Positions 41,138-49,353 of a stretch of DNA of 64,000 bases are shown here, piece after piece. Source of the stretch: Winogradskya humida. GTDB lineage: Bacteria > Actinomycetota > Actinomycetes > Mycobacteriales > Micromonosporaceae. A program made the position numbers and the translations under genes. Numbering within the stretch: the first letter of the stretch is position 1; every line of letters begins with the position of its first letter. The stretch lies in the NCBI RefSeq assembly GCF_016862215.1, contig NZ_BOMN01000111.1:84438-148437 (forward strand), read 5' to 3'. The notes under the pieces were generated by a model. That model saw nothing but the letters and a program-made list of their open reading frames with translations, did not search any database and was not told where the DNA came from.

Positions 41138-42256
41138 ATGCGCATTCTCTTCGTGCCCGCACCGGCTGTCGGGCACGCGTATCCCATGGTCCCGCTGGCC
41201 TGGGCCTGCCGTGCCGCCGGGCACGAGGTCGCGTTCGCCACGGCAGGCGACGGCGTGAGCGTGGCCCGGGCGGGTATTCCCGTGCTCGACGCCCTGCCCG
41301 GTGTCACCTCGCAGCAGATGCTGTCGAGCTTCGTCACCGACGCGCCGGAGCTGTTCCTGCCCTTCGAGGGCGATCCGGCCGCGGACATGGCACGGCGTAA
41401 ACCGTTCATCGTCGCCGTCTGGGACCGCTACGTGGACGTGCATCTCGAGGTGGCCGCGCGGTTCTCACCGGACCTCATCGTCTCGGACTCCGTCTTCGCT
41501 GTCGGGCTGCTGGCGGCAGCGCTGCACCAGGTGCCGGTGATCTCATTCGATGTCGGGATCGTTCGTTTCGCCCCCGGCCTGGTGCGCGAGCTGCCCGCGG
41601 GAGTCGCGTTCCGCCGCCACGGTGCCCGTGTGCCGGAGCACGTGCAGACGATCGCGGTCGCCCCTGGCATCCTCGCCGACGAGGAGCCCCCGCCCGGCAT
41701 CGCCATGCGGTTCGTGCCCTACAACGGCGGCGCTGCGGTGCCCGCCTGGGCCTGGCGGCGCGGCGACCGGCCACGTGTGGTCGTCTCGGCCGGATCGCTG
41801 CTGCCCGGTTCCGAGGCGCCCGAACTCCTGGAACGTATCGTCCGGGTGGCTGCGGACGTGGACGCGGAGTTCGTGGTCACTCTGGGTACCGCGGACACCG
41901 GCCCGCCGGCCGGCCTGCCGGCCAACGTCCGGGTGACCGGCTGGCTGCCGCTGCACACCGTGCTGCCCACCTGCGCCGGGGTCATTCATCACGGCGGGGA
42001 CGGGACGACGCTCACCTGCGCCGCTCTGGGGGTGCCGCAGCTCATTGTGCCGGCCGGACCGCAACGGGTGCTCAACGCCGAGATCGTCCGCGGGCGGGGC
42101 GCCGCACAGGTCCTGCCTGACTTCCCGGACGCGACGCAGATCAAGGCGTTGCTCGCGGACGACGATCTGCGCGCGGCAGCTGCCGGGTTGCGCGCCGAGA
42201 TTTCGGCACTACCCGCGCCGGCCGAGGTTGCCGCGCGGCTCACCGAGCTGTTCTGA
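41138..42256 (+). CDS. GT1-family glycosyltransferase (CalG/macrolide type)
   Basis: 372-residue GT-B enzyme. The N-terminal acceptor domain opens MRILFVPAPAVGHAYPMVPLA. The C-terminal donor domain has VTGWLPLHTVLPTCAGVIHH, then HHGGDGTTL and GVPQLIVPAGPQ, the nucleotide-sugar site. Relatives attach dTDP-deoxysugars to polyketides and enediynes. ATG follows GGGGGA. It is the first gene of a rightward operon (glycosyltransferase, methyltransferase, MFS pump, EF-hand protein). It is the only glycosyltransferase in the window, suggesting one sugar or additional genes elsewhere. Confidence 0.92.
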   Translation: MRILFVPAPAVGHAYPMVPLAWACRAAGHEVAFATAGDGVSVARAGIPVLDALPGVTSQQMLSSFVTDAPELFLPFEGDPAADMARRKPFIVAVWDRYVDVHLEVAARFSPDLIVSDSVFAVGLLAAALHQVPVISFDVGIVRFAPGLVRELPAGVAFRRHGARVPEHVQTIAVAPGILADEEPPPGIAMRFVPYNGGAAVPAWAWRRGDRPRVVVSAGSLLPGSEAPELLERIVRVAADVDAEFVVTLGTADTGPPAGLPANVRVTGWLPLHTVLPTCAGVIHHGGDGTTLTCAALGVPQLIVPAGPQRVLNAEIVRGRGAAQVLPDFPDATQIKALLADDDLRAAAAGLRAEISALPAPAEVAARLTELF

Positions 42257-42281
42257 CGACGCATCCCACGAGGAGAAAGCG

Positions 42282-43103
42282 ATGTCCACGACAGAGACGC
42301 CCCGCTCCGAGTACGTCGGCAAGGTCTTCAACTGGATGGCCGAGCTGATCGAGATCCAGGGCGGCAGCATGCATGTCGGGTACTGGACCGGGCCCGATGA
42401 CCACTCACCGATGCTCGAGGCGATCAACCGGTGCACCGACCTGGTCGTCTCCCAGCTACGCCTGGGCCCCCGCGACCGTCTGCTCGACATCGGGTGCGGT
42501 GTCGGCGTGCCGGCGATCCGTGCCGCCCACATGTACGACGCGGACGTGGTCGGCATCGCCAACAGCGAGTGGCAGGTCGAGGAGGCCCAGCTCCGCGTCA
42601 AGCAGCACGGCGTGCGTGCCCATGTGACGATCGAGTTCGGCGACGCCAACGCCCTCAAGTATCCCGACGCCTCCTTCGACGCCGTGCTTGCGTTCCAGTC
42701 GTTGCAGCACGCCGAGGACCGGAGTCGGTGGCTCGACGAGATGTTCCGCGTGTTGCGTCCCGGCGGACAGGTCGTGATCGTCGACTTCTACGCCCGGACA
42801 CCGCTCACCGACGAGGATCGGCAGATCCTGCTCGCCCAGGGCATGGAGCCGCCGTTGCCGAGCGATGAGCTGCGGGCCACCATCGCCGCCAGCGGATTCG
42901 TGATCGGCGACGTCATCGACGGCAGCGAGAACGTCCGCCGCTCGTACCCCGCCTACTTCGATCGCCTCGACCGGATCCGTGACGATCTCTCGGCCACGCT
43001 CGGCGACAAGGTGGCCATGCAGGAACAGGCCATGCGGCGGATGCTGCCCATCTACCAGCACAAGATCGGCTTCCAGATCATCTCAGCGGACAAGCCCGAG
43101 TGA
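42282..43103 (+). CDS. SAM-dependent methyltransferase
   Basis: 273 residues. The N-terminal block FNWMAELIEIQGGSMHVGYWTGPDD and SAM motif LLDIGCGVGVPAIRAA place it in the same broad group as the 40.0 kb methyltransferase. Motif IV region is SFDAVLAFQSLQHAED, then VLRPGGQVVIVDFY. It sits 25 bases after the glycosyltransferase and 28 before the pump; AGGAGAAAGCG precedes the ATG. Probably an O-methyltransferase acting on the sugar added by its neighbour. Confidence 0.9.
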   Translation: MSTTETPRSEYVGKVFNWMAELIEIQGGSMHVGYWTGPDDHSPMLEAINRCTDLVVSQLRLGPRDRLLDIGCGVGVPAIRAAHMYDADVVGIANSEWQVEEAQLRVKQHGVRAHVTIEFGDANALKYPDASFDAVLAFQSLQHAEDRSRWLDEMFRVLRPGGQVVIVDFYARTPLTDEDRQILLAQGMEPPLPSDELRATIAASGFVIGDVIDGSENVRRSYPAYFDRLDRIRDDLSATLGDKVAMQEQAMRRMLPIYQHKIGFQIISADKPE

Positions 43104-43131
43104 GCTCGACGCTCGCCGGCGGAAAGGGATC

Positions 43132-44760
43132 ATGACCGGGCAGACAAGATCGCAGACTACGCCATCCGGACCGGCGGGCGGCCCCACTGCGGCAGGTGAC
43201 GAGTCGCAGCGGGTGACACCGCGTATGTGGCTCGGCCTCATGGCGCTCTCGTTGTCGGCGATGATGCACGGCGTCGACGCCATGGTGGTCAGTGTGGCCA
43301 GCCCGACGATCAGCAGGGAGCTGAACACCGGGCTGCACCAGCTGTTATGGATCACCACCGGGTACATGCTGGGCTATGCGGCCAGCCTGGTGGCCGCCGG
43401 CATGCTCGGCGACCGGTACGGCCACCGGCGGGTGTTCCTGGTCGGGATCATCGGCTTCGTGGTGAGTTCCGTGCTGGTCGGGCTGTCCGGAGGGATCGGT
43501 ACGCTGATCGCCTGGCGTATCGTGCAGGGGATCTGCGGTGGCGCCCTGGTGCCGTCCGCGCTGGCCATCATCCGGCTCACGTTCCCGCCGGACCGGATGA
43601 AGATCGCTATCGGTGTATTCGTCGGCACGTTCGCACTCTCCTCGGCGGGTGGCCCGGCTCTCGGCGGCGTCGTCGTGGAGTACGCCGGCTGGCGCTGGGC
43701 GTTCTTCATCAACGTCATCGCCGGCACGGTGACGTTCGTGCTCGCGCTGCTGCTGATCCGGCCCACCCCTGCGGTCGGTGCCCGTCGCGGCCTCGACATT
43801 CCCGGCGTCCTGCTGCTCGCACCTGCGCTCGCCGCGTTCGTGCTGGGCATCAACCAGGTCGCCACCGAAGGTTGGACGGGCGCGGTGCCGCTGACCTCGT
43901 TCGCGGTGGCAGTCATCCTCGGTGTCCTGCTGGTGGCCCGCGAACGGGCGGCAACGCACCCGCTGCTGCCACCGGCGCTGTTCCGGCCGCGTGCCTTCAT
44001 TGTCGGCAACCTGCTCATCCTGGTCGCCGGCGGACTGCTGTTCGCTGTCTGGTTCTATCTGTCGTTGTTCCTGCAGAACGTCCAGAACGCATCCCCGCTG
44101 CGCACCGGCGTCGATCTGCTGCCGATCGCCGCAGCGGGGATCTTCGGCGCCCCGTTCAGCGGGGTGCTGAACCAGAAATTCGGGGCGCGGCTGCCACTCG
44201 CCATCGGGGTGGCACTGTCGGGGGTCAGTTTCTTCGCGTTGTCCCGGCTGTCGATCGACTCCGGGTATTCCTCGCTCTGGCCAGTGCTGGTCATCATCGG
44301 GTTGAGCATGAGCTTCATCGTTCCGGTCGCCACCGAGGCGGTGGTGAGCAGTGCTCCCGCGGAACAGGCGGGGGTGGCCTCCGGCATTGCGGAGACCATG
44401 GGCAGTCTGGGGCCGGCACTGGGCGTTGCCGCGGTCGGCACGGCGATGGCCTTCGCCGTCGAACACGACCTGAACACCCAGGCGGCCCGGGCCGGACTCG
44501 ACGGGGTGACCACCGAGCGGCTCCACGACGGGGTGGAGGAGATCGCCCAGGGCGCCAACCCTGGCGGACTGCCGGACACGCTGACCGCGGCCGTATCGCG
44601 CGTGGTCGACCAGTTGTTCACCGACGGGTGGCACACGGTCCTCATCGGCTCGATGATCGCGGTGCTGGTGCTGCTTCCACTCGTCTGGCTCATCGCCACG
44701 TCCACGCCGGAGCGCGAGGACGCAACTTCACGTCTGGGAGGTTCGGATGGAGATCAGTGA
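43132..44760 (+). CDS. MFS drug efflux transporter, DHA2 (14-helix) type
   Basis: 542 residues with about 14 transmembrane helices. Family motifs: motif D1-like VDAMVVSVASPTI in helix 1, motif A GDRYGHRRVFLVG, motif C ALSSAGGPALGGVVVEYAGWRW. A long periplasmic loop lies near the C-terminal end (VEHDLNTQAARAGLD...). Proton-driven export of the product is likely, with self-protection. GGAAAGGGATC precedes the ATG. The last 14 bases overlap the EF-hand gene start. Confidence 0.93.
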   Translation: MTGQTRSQTTPSGPAGGPTAAGDESQRVTPRMWLGLMALSLSAMMHGVDAMVVSVASPTISRELNTGLHQLLWITTGYMLGYAASLVAAGMLGDRYGHRRVFLVGIIGFVVSSVLVGLSGGIGTLIAWRIVQGICGGALVPSALAIIRLTFPPDRMKIAIGVFVGTFALSSAGGPALGGVVVEYAGWRWAFFINVIAGTVTFVLALLLIRPTPAVGARRGLDIPGVLLLAPALAAFVLGINQVATEGWTGAVPLTSFAVAVILGVLLVARERAATHPLLPPALFRPRAFIVGNLLILVAGGLLFAVWFYLSLFLQNVQNASPLRTGVDLLPIAAAGIFGAPFSGVLNQKFGARLPLAIGVALSGVSFFALSRLSIDSGYSSLWPVLVIIGLSMSFIVPVATEAVVSSAPAEQAGVASGIAETMGSLGPALGVAAVGTAMAFAVEHDLNTQAARAGLDGVTTERLHDGVEEIAQGANPGGLPDTLTAAVSRVVDQLFTDGWHTVLIGSMIAVLVLLPLVWLIATSTPEREDATSRLGGSDGDQ

Positions 44761-45292
44761 CCTGCGGCGGCGCAAGCTCGAGAAGTCCTACGGGTCCATC
44801 GATGTCGATCAGGACAGGGTGATCGACGAGCTGGATGTCACCGCACTGTCGCAGATCTGGTGCGACACCTACGACCTGCCGCCCCGCTCGCCGGCCTGGC
44901 GCAGGATTCACGGCCAGGGGCAGCAGATGTTCCGGGGCATGGCCGGGTCGGTCGACGCCGAGGGCATCAAGCGCGTCACCCTCGACGACTGGCTGACCTG
45001 GGGCACCAAGCCGGAGTTCGCCGAGTTTGTGGAGCGTGACGCGATCCCGTACAGCATGGCGGTCTTCTCGGCGGCCGACAAGGACGAGGACGGCAAGATC
45101 AATGCCGCGGAGATGATGGCGGCGCAGATTCGCGGTGGCATGAGCGAGCAGGAGACCGCCGACGCGTTCGGCGTCCTGGACACCGACGAGGACGGCTACG
45201 TGACGTTCGACGAGTACGTCGCCGCCGCCCGCGACTTCTACCTGAGCGAGGACCCGGAGGCCCGGGGCAACTACATCGCCGGTGATCTGTAA
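44747..45292 (+). CDS. EF-hand calcium-binding protein (calerythrin-like)
   Basis: 181 residues. At least three canonical loops: DVDQDRVIDELD (about residue 20), DKDEDGKINAAE (about 106) and DTDEDGYVTFDE (about 145); a further degenerate hand lies between the first two. Size and layout match the calerythrin-type sarcoplasmic calcium-binding proteins found in actinomycetes. Start ATG follows GGGAGG and lies within the 3' end of the efflux-pump gene. A calcium sensor or buffer coupled to an efflux pump in a biosynthetic cluster is uncommon; role unknown. Confidence 0.88.
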   Translation: MEISDLRRRKLEKSYGSIDVDQDRVIDELDVTALSQIWCDTYDLPPRSPAWRRIHGQGQQMFRGMAGSVDAEGIKRVTLDDWLTWGTKPEFAEFVERDAIPYSMAVFSAADKDEDGKINAAEMMAAQIRGGMSEQETADAFGVLDTDEDGYVTFDEYVAAARDFYLSEDPEARGNYIAGDL

Positions 45293-45301
45293 CAACGTTC
45301 G

Positions 45302-45341
45302 ACGGTGGCCCCGGGACCCGTACGGGTCCCGGGGCCACCGT
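45302..45341. terminator. 40-bp perfect palindrome, bidirectional terminator
   Basis: A perfect inverted repeat of 20-base arms with no loop (45302-45321 / 45322-45341), rich in G and C, between the EF-hand stop and the convergent P450 stop. Confidence 0.8.
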
Positions 45342-45365
45342 GCCGGGTCGTCGCCTCGTGACCGG

Positions 45366-46712
45366 TCACCAGCCTGCGCGGCGATGCGGCACCATCGGCA
45401 ACGAGTCCACCGGCATGGTCAGTGCAGGCTTGGGCCGCGGCGTGTGGCCGGGGAGCGCGGTGAACCGCCACCGTCCGGTCATCGCCGCCAGCACGATGAT
45501 CATTTCGGCCCACGCGAACTGCTCACCGATGCAGCCGTGGACACCCGTGCCGAAAGGTATGAAGGCGCCACGCGGTATCTGGCTCGCGCGCTCCGGCAGC
45601 CAGCGGTCGGGGTCGAAGCGCTCCGGCTCGCGATGGATGGCCGGATTGTGGTTGAGGGCGTGGAAGCTGTAGAGCACGGACGCACCCGCCGGGATGCGGT
45701 ATCCGCCGAGGCTTGTCTCGCGCGTGGTCACGCGGCTCTGGAAGAAGCCTTGGGTGCGGACTCGTAATGTCTCGGTCAGCGTCCGCCGGGTGTAGTCGAG
45801 CCGGCGGACATCGAAGTATCCCGCGGGCCGTCCGCCCAGCACCGTGTCGAGCTCCTCGTACAGCCGCTTCTCCACATCGGGATGCTGGTTGAGCTCGTGC
45901 AGCGTCCAGCACAACGTGTTGGCGACGGTGTTGCTACCCGCGATGAAGAACGTGATGACCTCGTCGTGCAGTTGCTCGTCGGTCATGGCCGGGCGACCGT
46001 GCTCATCCGTGGCGAACACCATCATGGACAGCAGGTCTTTACGGTCCTCGCCGGCGGTCCGATAGGAATCGATGACGCTGCCGATGGTGTCACGCAGGTG
46101 TGTTGCCGCGGCCTCGAACCGGCGGTTCGACGGTGTGGGCAGACGGCTGAGCAGTCCGGTGGCGTCCGTCATCCGGCCGAACAGCCCGCTCAGTACCTCC
46201 GAGGTGGCGGCGAGGAACGCGGGCCGGTCGAAGGCCGTCTCCGGGCTGAAGATGACCTGCGTGACGTTGGCCAGGGCCAGCTCGTCCAACTCCTGGTCGA
46301 GCCGGACGACCTGGCCGTCCTGCCAGGAACGGATCCGCTGCTCGGTCAGGTCGCCCATGATGGTGCAGTAGTGCTCGATCCGGCGCCGGTGGAACGCCGG
46401 CTGGATGATTGCTCGTTGCCGCCGGTGGAACTCTCCCTCCGAGATGCCCAGGCCGTTGCCGAACATCGTCCGGAAGCGTTCGGCGATCGGGCCGCCCCGG
46501 CCGAAGATCTCGGGTTGCCGCATGACCGCGCGCATCAGGTCAGCAGTGTTGATGACGTACATCGGGGTGCGACCGAGGCGGATCATGGTGACCGGGTCGC
46601 CCGACTGCAGCCCGATCAGGAGATCGCCCGGGTTCTTCTTCATGGCCAGGCCGTGCCCGAGGAGAGGGCGCGCTCCGGGTGCGAGAGCGGGTGTGAGAAG
46701 TGTGTCCGTCAT
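45366..46712 (-). CDS. Cytochrome P450
   Basis: 448 residues. Heme-binding loop FIPFGTGVHGCIGEQFAWAE with the axial Cys, K-helix ETLR, PERFDPDRW (PERF motif), and I-helix ITFFIAGSNTVANTL, where the usual acid-alcohol pair is Ser-Asn-Thr rather than Glu/Asp-Thr. No membrane anchor, so a soluble bacterial P450 needing ferredoxin. ATG follows GGGGGACG. In the cluster it is a candidate for tailoring oxidation or the E7-type P450 seen in other enediyne pathways; the assignment to a step is speculative. Confidence 0.9.
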   Translation of the reverse strand: MTDTLLTPALAPGARPLLGHGLAMKKNPGDLLIGLQSGDPVTMIRLGRTPMYVINTADLMRAVMRQPEIFGRGGPIAERFRTMFGNGLGISEGEFHRRQRAIIQPAFHRRRIEHYCTIMGDLTEQRIRSWQDGQVVRLDQELDELALANVTQVIFSPETAFDRPAFLAATSEVLSGLFGRMTDATGLLSRLPTPSNRRFEAAATHLRDTIGSVIDSYRTAGEDRKDLLSMMVFATDEHGRPAMTDEQLHDEVITFFIAGSNTVANTLCWTLHELNQHPDVEKRLYEELDTVLGGRPAGYFDVRRLDYTRRTLTETLRVRTQGFFQSRVTTRETSLGGYRIPAGASVLYSFHALNHNPAIHREPERFDPDRWLPERASQIPRGAFIPFGTGVHGCIGEQFAWAEMIIVLAAMTGRWRFTALPGHTPRPKPALTMPVDSLPMVPHRRAGW

Positions 46713-46923
46713 TTGCCGACGTCCCCCGTTCGAGGGTTCTTCGTGAGCGCACCGATCCGCTCGGCGCGGAACTCGCGGACAAGCCGCGCTTGCGCCCAGG
46801 GTTTACTAAAATATCATATAGTTAAATGGCGAACAAGCGCGCTTCGGCGATCAGCCGCGGCCCGGGTCGCCGTGGTAGGGTCGCACCCGTCGATTTGTCC
46901 CTCCAATGGTGGAGATGGTGGCG
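46713..46923. promoter_or_regulatory. Divergent promoter region P450 / SRPBCC, with AT-rich island
   Basis: TTTACTAAAATATCATATAG (46802-46821) and the following TTAAAT form an AT island in a GC-rich gap. TAAAAT and TATAGT could serve as -10 elements on opposite strands. The element resembles those at 37188 and 40905. Confidence 0.45.
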
Positions 46924-47412
46924 ATGTCGCCAGAGGCGATGAAGCTTGAGAATGCACCGGTCGTGGAGACCGGAATGCTGATGCGCAAACCGGTGGACGA
47001 GGTTTTTGAAGCTTTCGTCAATCCCGAGATCACCACGAAATTCTGGTTCACCGACAGCACGGGCCCGCTCGAGCCCGGTGCGGAAGTACAGTGGACCTGG
47101 TCGTTCTACGGCGTTTCCACGCCGGTGCGGGTGCACGAGTTCGACAAGAACGCCAAGCTGGTGATCGAGTGGGGCGAGCGCCCCGCGTCCACGACGTTCA
47201 CCGTCACGTTCACCCCGAAGGGTGATGACGCGACATACGTCGAGATCAAGGAAAGCGGCTTCGGCGGCGACACCGGCGACGACGTCGTGGCGTGGGCACT
47301 GGGGTCGATGGGCGGCTTCACCCAGGCGCTCGCGGCGTTCAAGGCATACCTCGATCACGGGATCGTCGTGCGGATCGTGGCCGACCGGTTCCCCGACGGT
47401 AAGCATTCCTGA
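46924..47412 (+). CDS. SRPBCC/AHSA1-fold protein, CalC-type self-resistance candidate
   Basis: About 162 residues, START/Bet v1-like (SRPBCC) fold: MLMRKPVDEVFEAFVNPEIT, KFWFTDSTGPLEPGAEVQW, VHEFDKNAKLVIEW, SGFGGDTGDDVV and a C-terminal long helix. CalC, CalU16 and CalU19 of the calicheamicin producer belong to this fold and are cleaved by the activated enediyne at a Gly, protecting DNA. The Gly-rich FGGDTGDD loop is a candidate attack site. Many AHSA1 proteins have no such role, so context carries the inference. ATG 46924 follows GGAG by nine bases; an upstream in-frame ATG at 46906 lacks a site. Seven bases before the DUF899 gene. Confidence 0.82.
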   Translation: MSPEAMKLENAPVVETGMLMRKPVDEVFEAFVNPEITTKFWFTDSTGPLEPGAEVQWTWSFYGVSTPVRVHEFDKNAKLVIEWGERPASTTFTVTFTPKGDDATYVEIKESGFGGDTGDDVVAWALGSMGGFTQALAAFKAYLDHGIVVRIVADRFPDGKHS

Positions 47413-47419
47413 GTCCGGC

Positions 47420-48112
47420 ATGGCTGACACCGAGGGTGTCTTCCTGCCGATGTGGCCGGACGGCGCCAGCGACGACTACATCCGCGCCCGGATGGACCTG
47501 GCCGCGGCGGAGCGGCGGCTGCGCGACGAGATCGAGAACGTCGCTGCCGCCCGCAGGGCGCTGCCGCCCGGCGCCGTCATCGAGGACTACATCCTCACCG
47601 AGGGCGATCCGCAGCGGCAGACCAGAATCTCCCAATTGTTCGGTGACCATGACACTCTCGTGATCTACCACCTCATGTTCCATCCCGACGCCGACGCCGC
47701 CTGCCCGATGTGCTCCATGTGGGTCGACGGCTTCCACGGCGTCAGTCATCATCTCGCCCAGCACGCCGGGTTCGCGGTCGTTGCGAAGGCGCCGCAGGCA
47801 AAGCTGCTGGACTGGGCCGCCAAACGAGGGTGGGACGGCCTGCGTCTGCTCTCCAGCCACGGCACGACGTTCAACGCCGATCTGCGCGCCGAACACCCCA
47901 ACGGTGATCAGCGACCGATGATCAGTGTTTTCACCCGGGACCCGGGCACCACGGCGATCCGCCACGTCCACTCGCTGCCGGCGAACTTCGTCGACGGGTC
48001 CCAGCGTGCCATCGACCTGCTGTCTCCGGTGTGGAACGTGCTCGATCTGCTCCCCGGTGGACGCGGCGAGTGGTATGCGGAGAACGGTTACGCCGGTCGC
48101 GACCGCGGCTGA
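47420..48112 (+). CDS. DUF899-family thioredoxin-like protein with CPMC motif
   Basis: 230 residues. The family signature is seen in FGDHDTLVIYHLMFHPD, then CPMCSMWVDGFHGVSHHL, where CPMC occupies the thioredoxin active-site position. Later elements are SSHGTTFNADL and ISVFTRDP. The C-terminus contains WNVLDLLPGGRGEWYAENGY. Redox activity on thiols is plausible but unproven for the family. It follows the SRPBCC gene by seven bases, forming a likely resistance or thiol-handling pair; its 3' end overlaps the convergent peptidase gene by 25 bases. Confidence 0.83.
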   Translation: MADTEGVFLPMWPDGASDDYIRARMDLAAAERRLRDEIENVAAARRALPPGAVIEDYILTEGDPQRQTRISQLFGDHDTLVIYHLMFHPDADAACPMCSMWVDGFHGVSHHLAQHAGFAVVAKAPQAKLLDWAAKRGWDGLRLLSSHGTTFNADLRAEHPNGDQRPMISVFTRDPGTTAIRHVHSLPANFVDGSQRAIDLLSPVWNVLDLLPGGRGEWYAENGYAGRDRG

Positions 48113-49353
48113 CCTGACCCGGTGCCCCGGCCGTCAGGCCGGGCACCGGTCAACTCCTGCCGTAGCTGCGTGGGCAGCAGCGGCTCGCTGAGCAGCCGAC
48201 CGTAACGCCGCAGCCGCGCCGTGCCCGGTGGTGCGACGGCGAGCCAGGCCCCGACCAGCCGCGAACCCTCCGCGTACGTGGTGGTGTACGCCCGCCACAG
48301 CGGGTGCGTCAGGAACCGCACGGTATGCCGTGCCTGCACCTCGTCCAGTAGCATCCAGCGCCGGAGGTACGCCACCACGTCGTCCTCGCCGGCGCCGTGG
48401 GCGTGCAGCAGCAGCGCCGCGTCCTGCCGCACACCCAGCAACGAGCGGGTCAGCTCCCACAGCCTGGCCCCGGTGACCCCGTCGATGTCGATCCCGATCC
48501 CGGCCAGCAACCGGGTGTTCCACGCACCCCACTGGTCATCCAGCAGAATTTCCAGTGCCTGCTCGGCGGTGCCCTCCGCGATCAGGCACTGCGGCGTGTT
48601 CACCAGGGTGATGCTGTGCTCCGCCTGGCCCAGCACGCGTACCAGATGCGCCTCTTTGACACACCGTTCGGTGTGATGACCCGGATAGGCCTCATGGGTG
48701 GCGAGGATGGGCACGGCCGACAACCCGTGCGCACCGGCGGCGTTCAGGCTGACGTGGGAACGGAAATCCCCCCGGTAGTCGTTGAAGGCGTTCCACGGCG
48801 CATCAGTGACCACGGTGAACTCGGTGCCCTCGGCTTCCGGAAGGGGGAACGCGGCGCGGGCTCGCGTACGCAACTCCGCAGCCACCAGCCCGACGGCCTC
48901 GCCCAGGCGATCGCGTGCGGCGCTGTCCCGGGCCCGGAACGCGTCCAGCCGCTCGGCCAGGGGCGCCGCACCGGGGAGCAATGCGGCCATCGCGTCGTGC
49001 ACCTCCGCGTAGCGGTCGGTCTCACCGAGTTCCACGGTCACGTCGAAGCACGCCTCGAGTTCCGCCACGAACGGCAGTTCCGCACCGTCCAGCCGGCGCG
49101 CGCAGCACTCCACCGCCCGTAATTGGCCGGCCAGGAAGCGGCTCCGGTCCGGCTCCAGCGCTCCGGCGTCCAGCTCACGCAGCAGCCGCCGGGCCTCCGC
49201 GGCGAGCTCGCCGGGGTGAGGTCGTGGCTCATCGGCGACCTGACGTGCCGGTGCCGGTTCGCCGAAGTAGCAGTCGACATAGCCGTCGACCAGACGTCCC
49301 ATCCGCAGGCCGAGCTGCAGGTAGTCACGGACGACGGGTTCTGGGGCGTTCAC
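48088..49353 (-). CDS. DUF885-like metallopeptidase-type protein
   Basis: 421 residues, mostly helical, with the zinc-peptidase motif THEAYPGHHTER (HExxPGHH, as in DUF885 and M32-like carboxypeptidases) in the middle and LIAEGTAEQALE (second Glu helix) about 35 residues later. No signal peptide. GTG start overlaps the methyltransferase stop (GTGA). Its role in the cluster is not obvious; hydrolysis of a peptide-like bond in a precursor or toxin is possible. The C-terminal 8 codons overlap the DUF899 gene on the other strand. Confidence 0.78.
   Translation of the reverse strand: MNAPEPVVRDYLQLGLRMGRLVDGYVDCYFGEPAPARQVADEPRPHPGELAAEARRLLRELDAGALEPDRSRFLAGQLRAVECCARRLDGAELPFVAELEACFDVTVELGETDRYAEVHDAMAALLPGAAPLAERLDAFRARDSAARDRLGEAVGLVAAELRTRARAAFPLPEAEGTEFTVVTDAPWNAFNDYRGDFRSHVSLNAAGAHGLSAVPILATHEAYPGHHTERCVKEAHLVRVLGQAEHSITLVNTPQCLIAEGTAEQALEILLDDQWGAWNTRLLAGIGIDIDGVTGARLWELTRSLLGVRQDAALLLHAHGAGEDDVVAYLRRWMLLDEVQARHTVRFLTHPLWRAYTTTYAEGSRLVGAWLAVAPPGTARLRRYGRLLSEPLLPTQLRQELTGARPDGRGTGSGQPRSRPA
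48118..48150. terminator. Hairpin downstream of DUF899 gene, inside the peptidase 3' end
   Basis: CCGGTGCCCCGGCC pairs with GGCCGGGCACCGG around a short loop, with a one-base bulge. It lies six bases after the DUF899 stop, but within the last codons of the convergent peptidase gene. Confidence 0.5.
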
